A stretch of DNA of 14,760 nt from Acidobacteriota bacterium. GTDB lineage: Bacteria > Acidobacteriota > Vicinamibacteria > Vicinamibacterales > SCN-69-37. The position numbers and the translations under genes were made by a program. Under the pieces are notes generated by a model. The model was not told the DNA's origin, made no database searches, and was given only the letters and a program-made list of their open reading frames with translations. Location: NCBI GenBank assembly GCA_021824055.1, contig JAKALV010000054.1:1-14760 (forward strand), written 5' to 3'. Positions 13,363 through 14,760 of the stretch are shown one piece after another (positions within the stretch are counted from its first letter, which is position 1; each line of letters begins with the position of its first letter).

Positions 13363-13369
13363 CTCGAGG

Positions 13370-14179
13370 GTGGCACCACCGCTCGAGAAAATCATCGCCA
13401 TTACGGGCGCGTCGTCCGGCATCGGCCGCGCGGTGGCCGAACAGGCGGCCGCGGAGGGCGCGACGGTCGTGCTCGCCGCGCGCCGCGCGGATCTGCTGAA
13501 TGACGTGGTCGCCGGCATCACGGCGCGGGGAGGCCGCGCGCTGGCCGTTCCGGGCGACGTCACCCGCGACGCCGACATGCGCGCGCTGGTCGCGCGCGCG
13601 GTCGGCGCCTTCGGCCGGCTCGACGTGATGATCTGCAACGCCGGCATCGGCTACCACGACGCCTTTGCGGACACGCCACCCGACGTGATGCGGCGGCTGG
13701 TCGACGTCAATCTGATGGGCACGCTCCACGCCGCGCATGCGGCGATCGCCGAGTTTCGCGCGCAGCAGTCGGGCCACCTCATCGCGATCTCATCGGTCGT
13801 CGGCCGCCGCGGCATTCCAGGGTCGAGCGTCTATGCCGCGACCAAGTTCGCGCAAGTCGGCCTCATCGAAAGTCTGCGCGCGGAGTTTCACGGCACGAAC
13901 ATCCACGCGTCGGTCGTGTACCCGATCTCGACCGCGACGGAGTTTCACGCGGCGATCAAACGCGACTTCGGCCATGACGTCCACGGACACGGGCCGAAAC
14001 AGGCGGCCGAGGCGGTGGCGCAGGCCATCGTGGCCTGCATCCGGCGGCCCCGCGCCGAGGTGTATCCGTACCCGCGCGCGAAGTGGCTGGCCGTGCTCGC
14101 CGTGGTGGCGCCGTCGATCGCCGATCGGCTCGTGCGGCGGTACGCGCGCCGTAGCACAAGCGCGGGGCCGCGCGCATGA
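13370..14179 (+). CDS. Short-chain dehydrogenase/reductase
   Basis: 269 residues from GTG. Classical SDR layout: cofactor-binding TGASSGIG (12-19), LAARR (35-39; Arg at the end of strand 2 favours NADP), GDV (62-64), NAG (90-92), Asn114, then Ser141/142 and YAATK (155-159, Tyr155 and Lys159), completing the Asn-Ser-Tyr-Lys tetrad. The tail has a hydrophobic helix followed by a basic end (KWLAVLAVVAPSIADRLVRR), common in SDRs that act on lipids or at membranes. The substrate cannot be read from the sequence. It is downstream of the EF-hand gene by 18 nt and overlaps the next gene by ATGA (14176-14179), so translation of the two is probably coupled. Confidence 0.88.
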   Translation: MAPPLEKIIAITGASSGIGRAVAEQAAAEGATVVLAARRADLLNDVVAGITARGGRALAVPGDVTRDADMRALVARAVGAFGRLDVMICNAGIGYHDAFADTPPDVMRRLVDVNLMGTLHAAHAAIAEFRAQQSGHLIAISSVVGRRGIPGSSVYAATKFAQVGLIESLRAEFHGTNIHASVVYPISTATEFHAAIKRDFGHDVHGHGPKQAAEAVAQAIVACIRRPRAEVYPYPRAKWLAVLAVVAPSIADRLVRRYARRSTSAGPRA

Positions 14180-14760
14180 ATCTCGAGCCGGCGCCGCCGC
14201 TCGCGCTCGAGATCGCGCGGGCCGTCGACGCGGCGGGCGGCCGCGCGCTCGTCGTCGGCGGGTGGGTTCGCGACCGGCTGCTGGGCCTGGACGCGAAGGA
14301 TCTCGATATCGAAGTGTTCGGCGTGCCGGCCGATCCGCTGCGCGCGCTGCTCGAACCGTTCGGCCGGATCGACACCGTCGGCGAGAGCTTCACTGTGTAC
14401 AAAGTCGCCGACGTGGACGTGTCGCTGCCCCGCCGCGAGTCGAAGACCGGCCGCGGCCACAAGGCCTTTCGCGTCGATGGCGACCCGTCCCTGTCGTTTG
14501 TCGAGGCCGCGCGGCGCCGTGACTTCACCATCAACGCGATCTCGTGGGACCCGCTGACGAACGAGATCATCGATCCGTTCAACGGCCGCGCCGATCTCGA
14601 CGCGCGGGTGCTTCGCGTCGTCGATGCCCGCACGTTCGCCGACGACAGCCTGCGCGTATTGCGCGCGCTCCAGTTCGCCGCGCGGTTCGAGCTCGCCGTC
14701 GATGCGGAGACGAAGCGCATCTGCGCCGCCATCGCGCTCGACGACCTGCCGCACGAGCGG
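14176..14760 (+). CDS. CCA-adding / poly(A) polymerase-type nucleotidyltransferase (partial)
   Basis: The first 195 codons; the gene continues past the window. It is a class II nucleotidyltransferase of the tRNA CCA/PcnB family: GGWVRD (28-33), the metal-binding DLD (42-44), RRDFTINAI (114-122), DPFNG (133-137) and the head-to-neck motif DSLRVLRALQFAARF (157-171). Such enzymes add CCA, CC or A to tRNA 3' ends, or poly(A) to RNA. The head motifs do not separate these activities, because the deciding neck residues and any HD domain lie beyond the edge. A complete CCA enzyme is the commonest case. The ATG overlaps the dehydrogenase stop (ATGA). Confidence 0.85.
   Translation, partial: MNLEPAPPLALEIARAVDAAGGRALVVGGWVRDRLLGLDAKDLDIEVFGVPADPLRALLEPFGRIDTVGESFTVYKVADVDVSLPRRESKTGRGHKAFRVDGDPSLSFVEAARRRDFTINAISWDPLTNEIIDPFNGRADLDARVLRVVDARTFADDSLRVLRALQFAARFELAVDAETKRICAAIALDDLPHER

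Overview
This is a GC-rich bacterial window with tightly packed genes and no phage, IS transposase, CRISPR or RNA gene that I can see. The gene complement (secreted TolB-propeller enzyme, NAD-type isocitrate dehydrogenase, PlsB-like acyltransferase, monofunctional proline dehydrogenase, transketolase-like enzyme), the GC-skewed codon use and the short degenerate tandem repeats suggest an Acidobacteriota genome, perhaps the Vicinamibacteria. That placement is inference.

Layout. Positions 1-149 hold the 3' end of an NAD synthetase gene (+), followed by a hairpin terminator and a 212-bp intergenic stretch bounded by 13-bp inverted repeats. Next come two minus-strand genes: a large secreted propeller/gamma-glutamyltransferase fusion (490-3540) and a transketolase-like protein (3635-5893), separated by an imperfect hairpin repeat. 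A small four-helix membrane protein (5947-6435, +) is divergent from the transketolase and ends 5 nt from the convergent end of a secreted protein of unknown function (6441-7631, -). Upstream of that lies a cyclophilin remnant whose 5' end is replaced by a nested palindromic element (8053-8285). From 8312 to 11532 the plus strand carries isocitrate dehydrogenase, a glycerol-3-phosphate acyltransferase-like protein and proline dehydrogenase. An M20 peptidase (11513-12694, -) overlaps the end of proline dehydrogenase by 20 nt. The right end is plus-strand: an EF-hand protein, a short-chain dehydrogenase, and a CCA-adding/poly(A) polymerase-type nucleotidyltransferase cut by the window edge.

The genes are mostly housekeeping and central metabolism (NAD, TCA cycle, pentose-phosphate-type chemistry, phospholipid, proline catabolism, tRNA or RNA 3' ends) plus exported proteins. 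I see no dedicated multi-gene defence or biosynthetic system. The unusual content is in the repeats: tandem arrays with 7-, 8- and 9-bp units, two inside one coding sequence and one at a promoter; a multi-arm palindromic element of about 230 bp that appears to have broken a cyclophilin gene; and a second 212-bp stretch with 13-bp terminal inverted repeats. Several starts lack a Shine-Dalgarno but have a TANNNT box 7-9 nt upstream, which would fit leaderless mRNAs.
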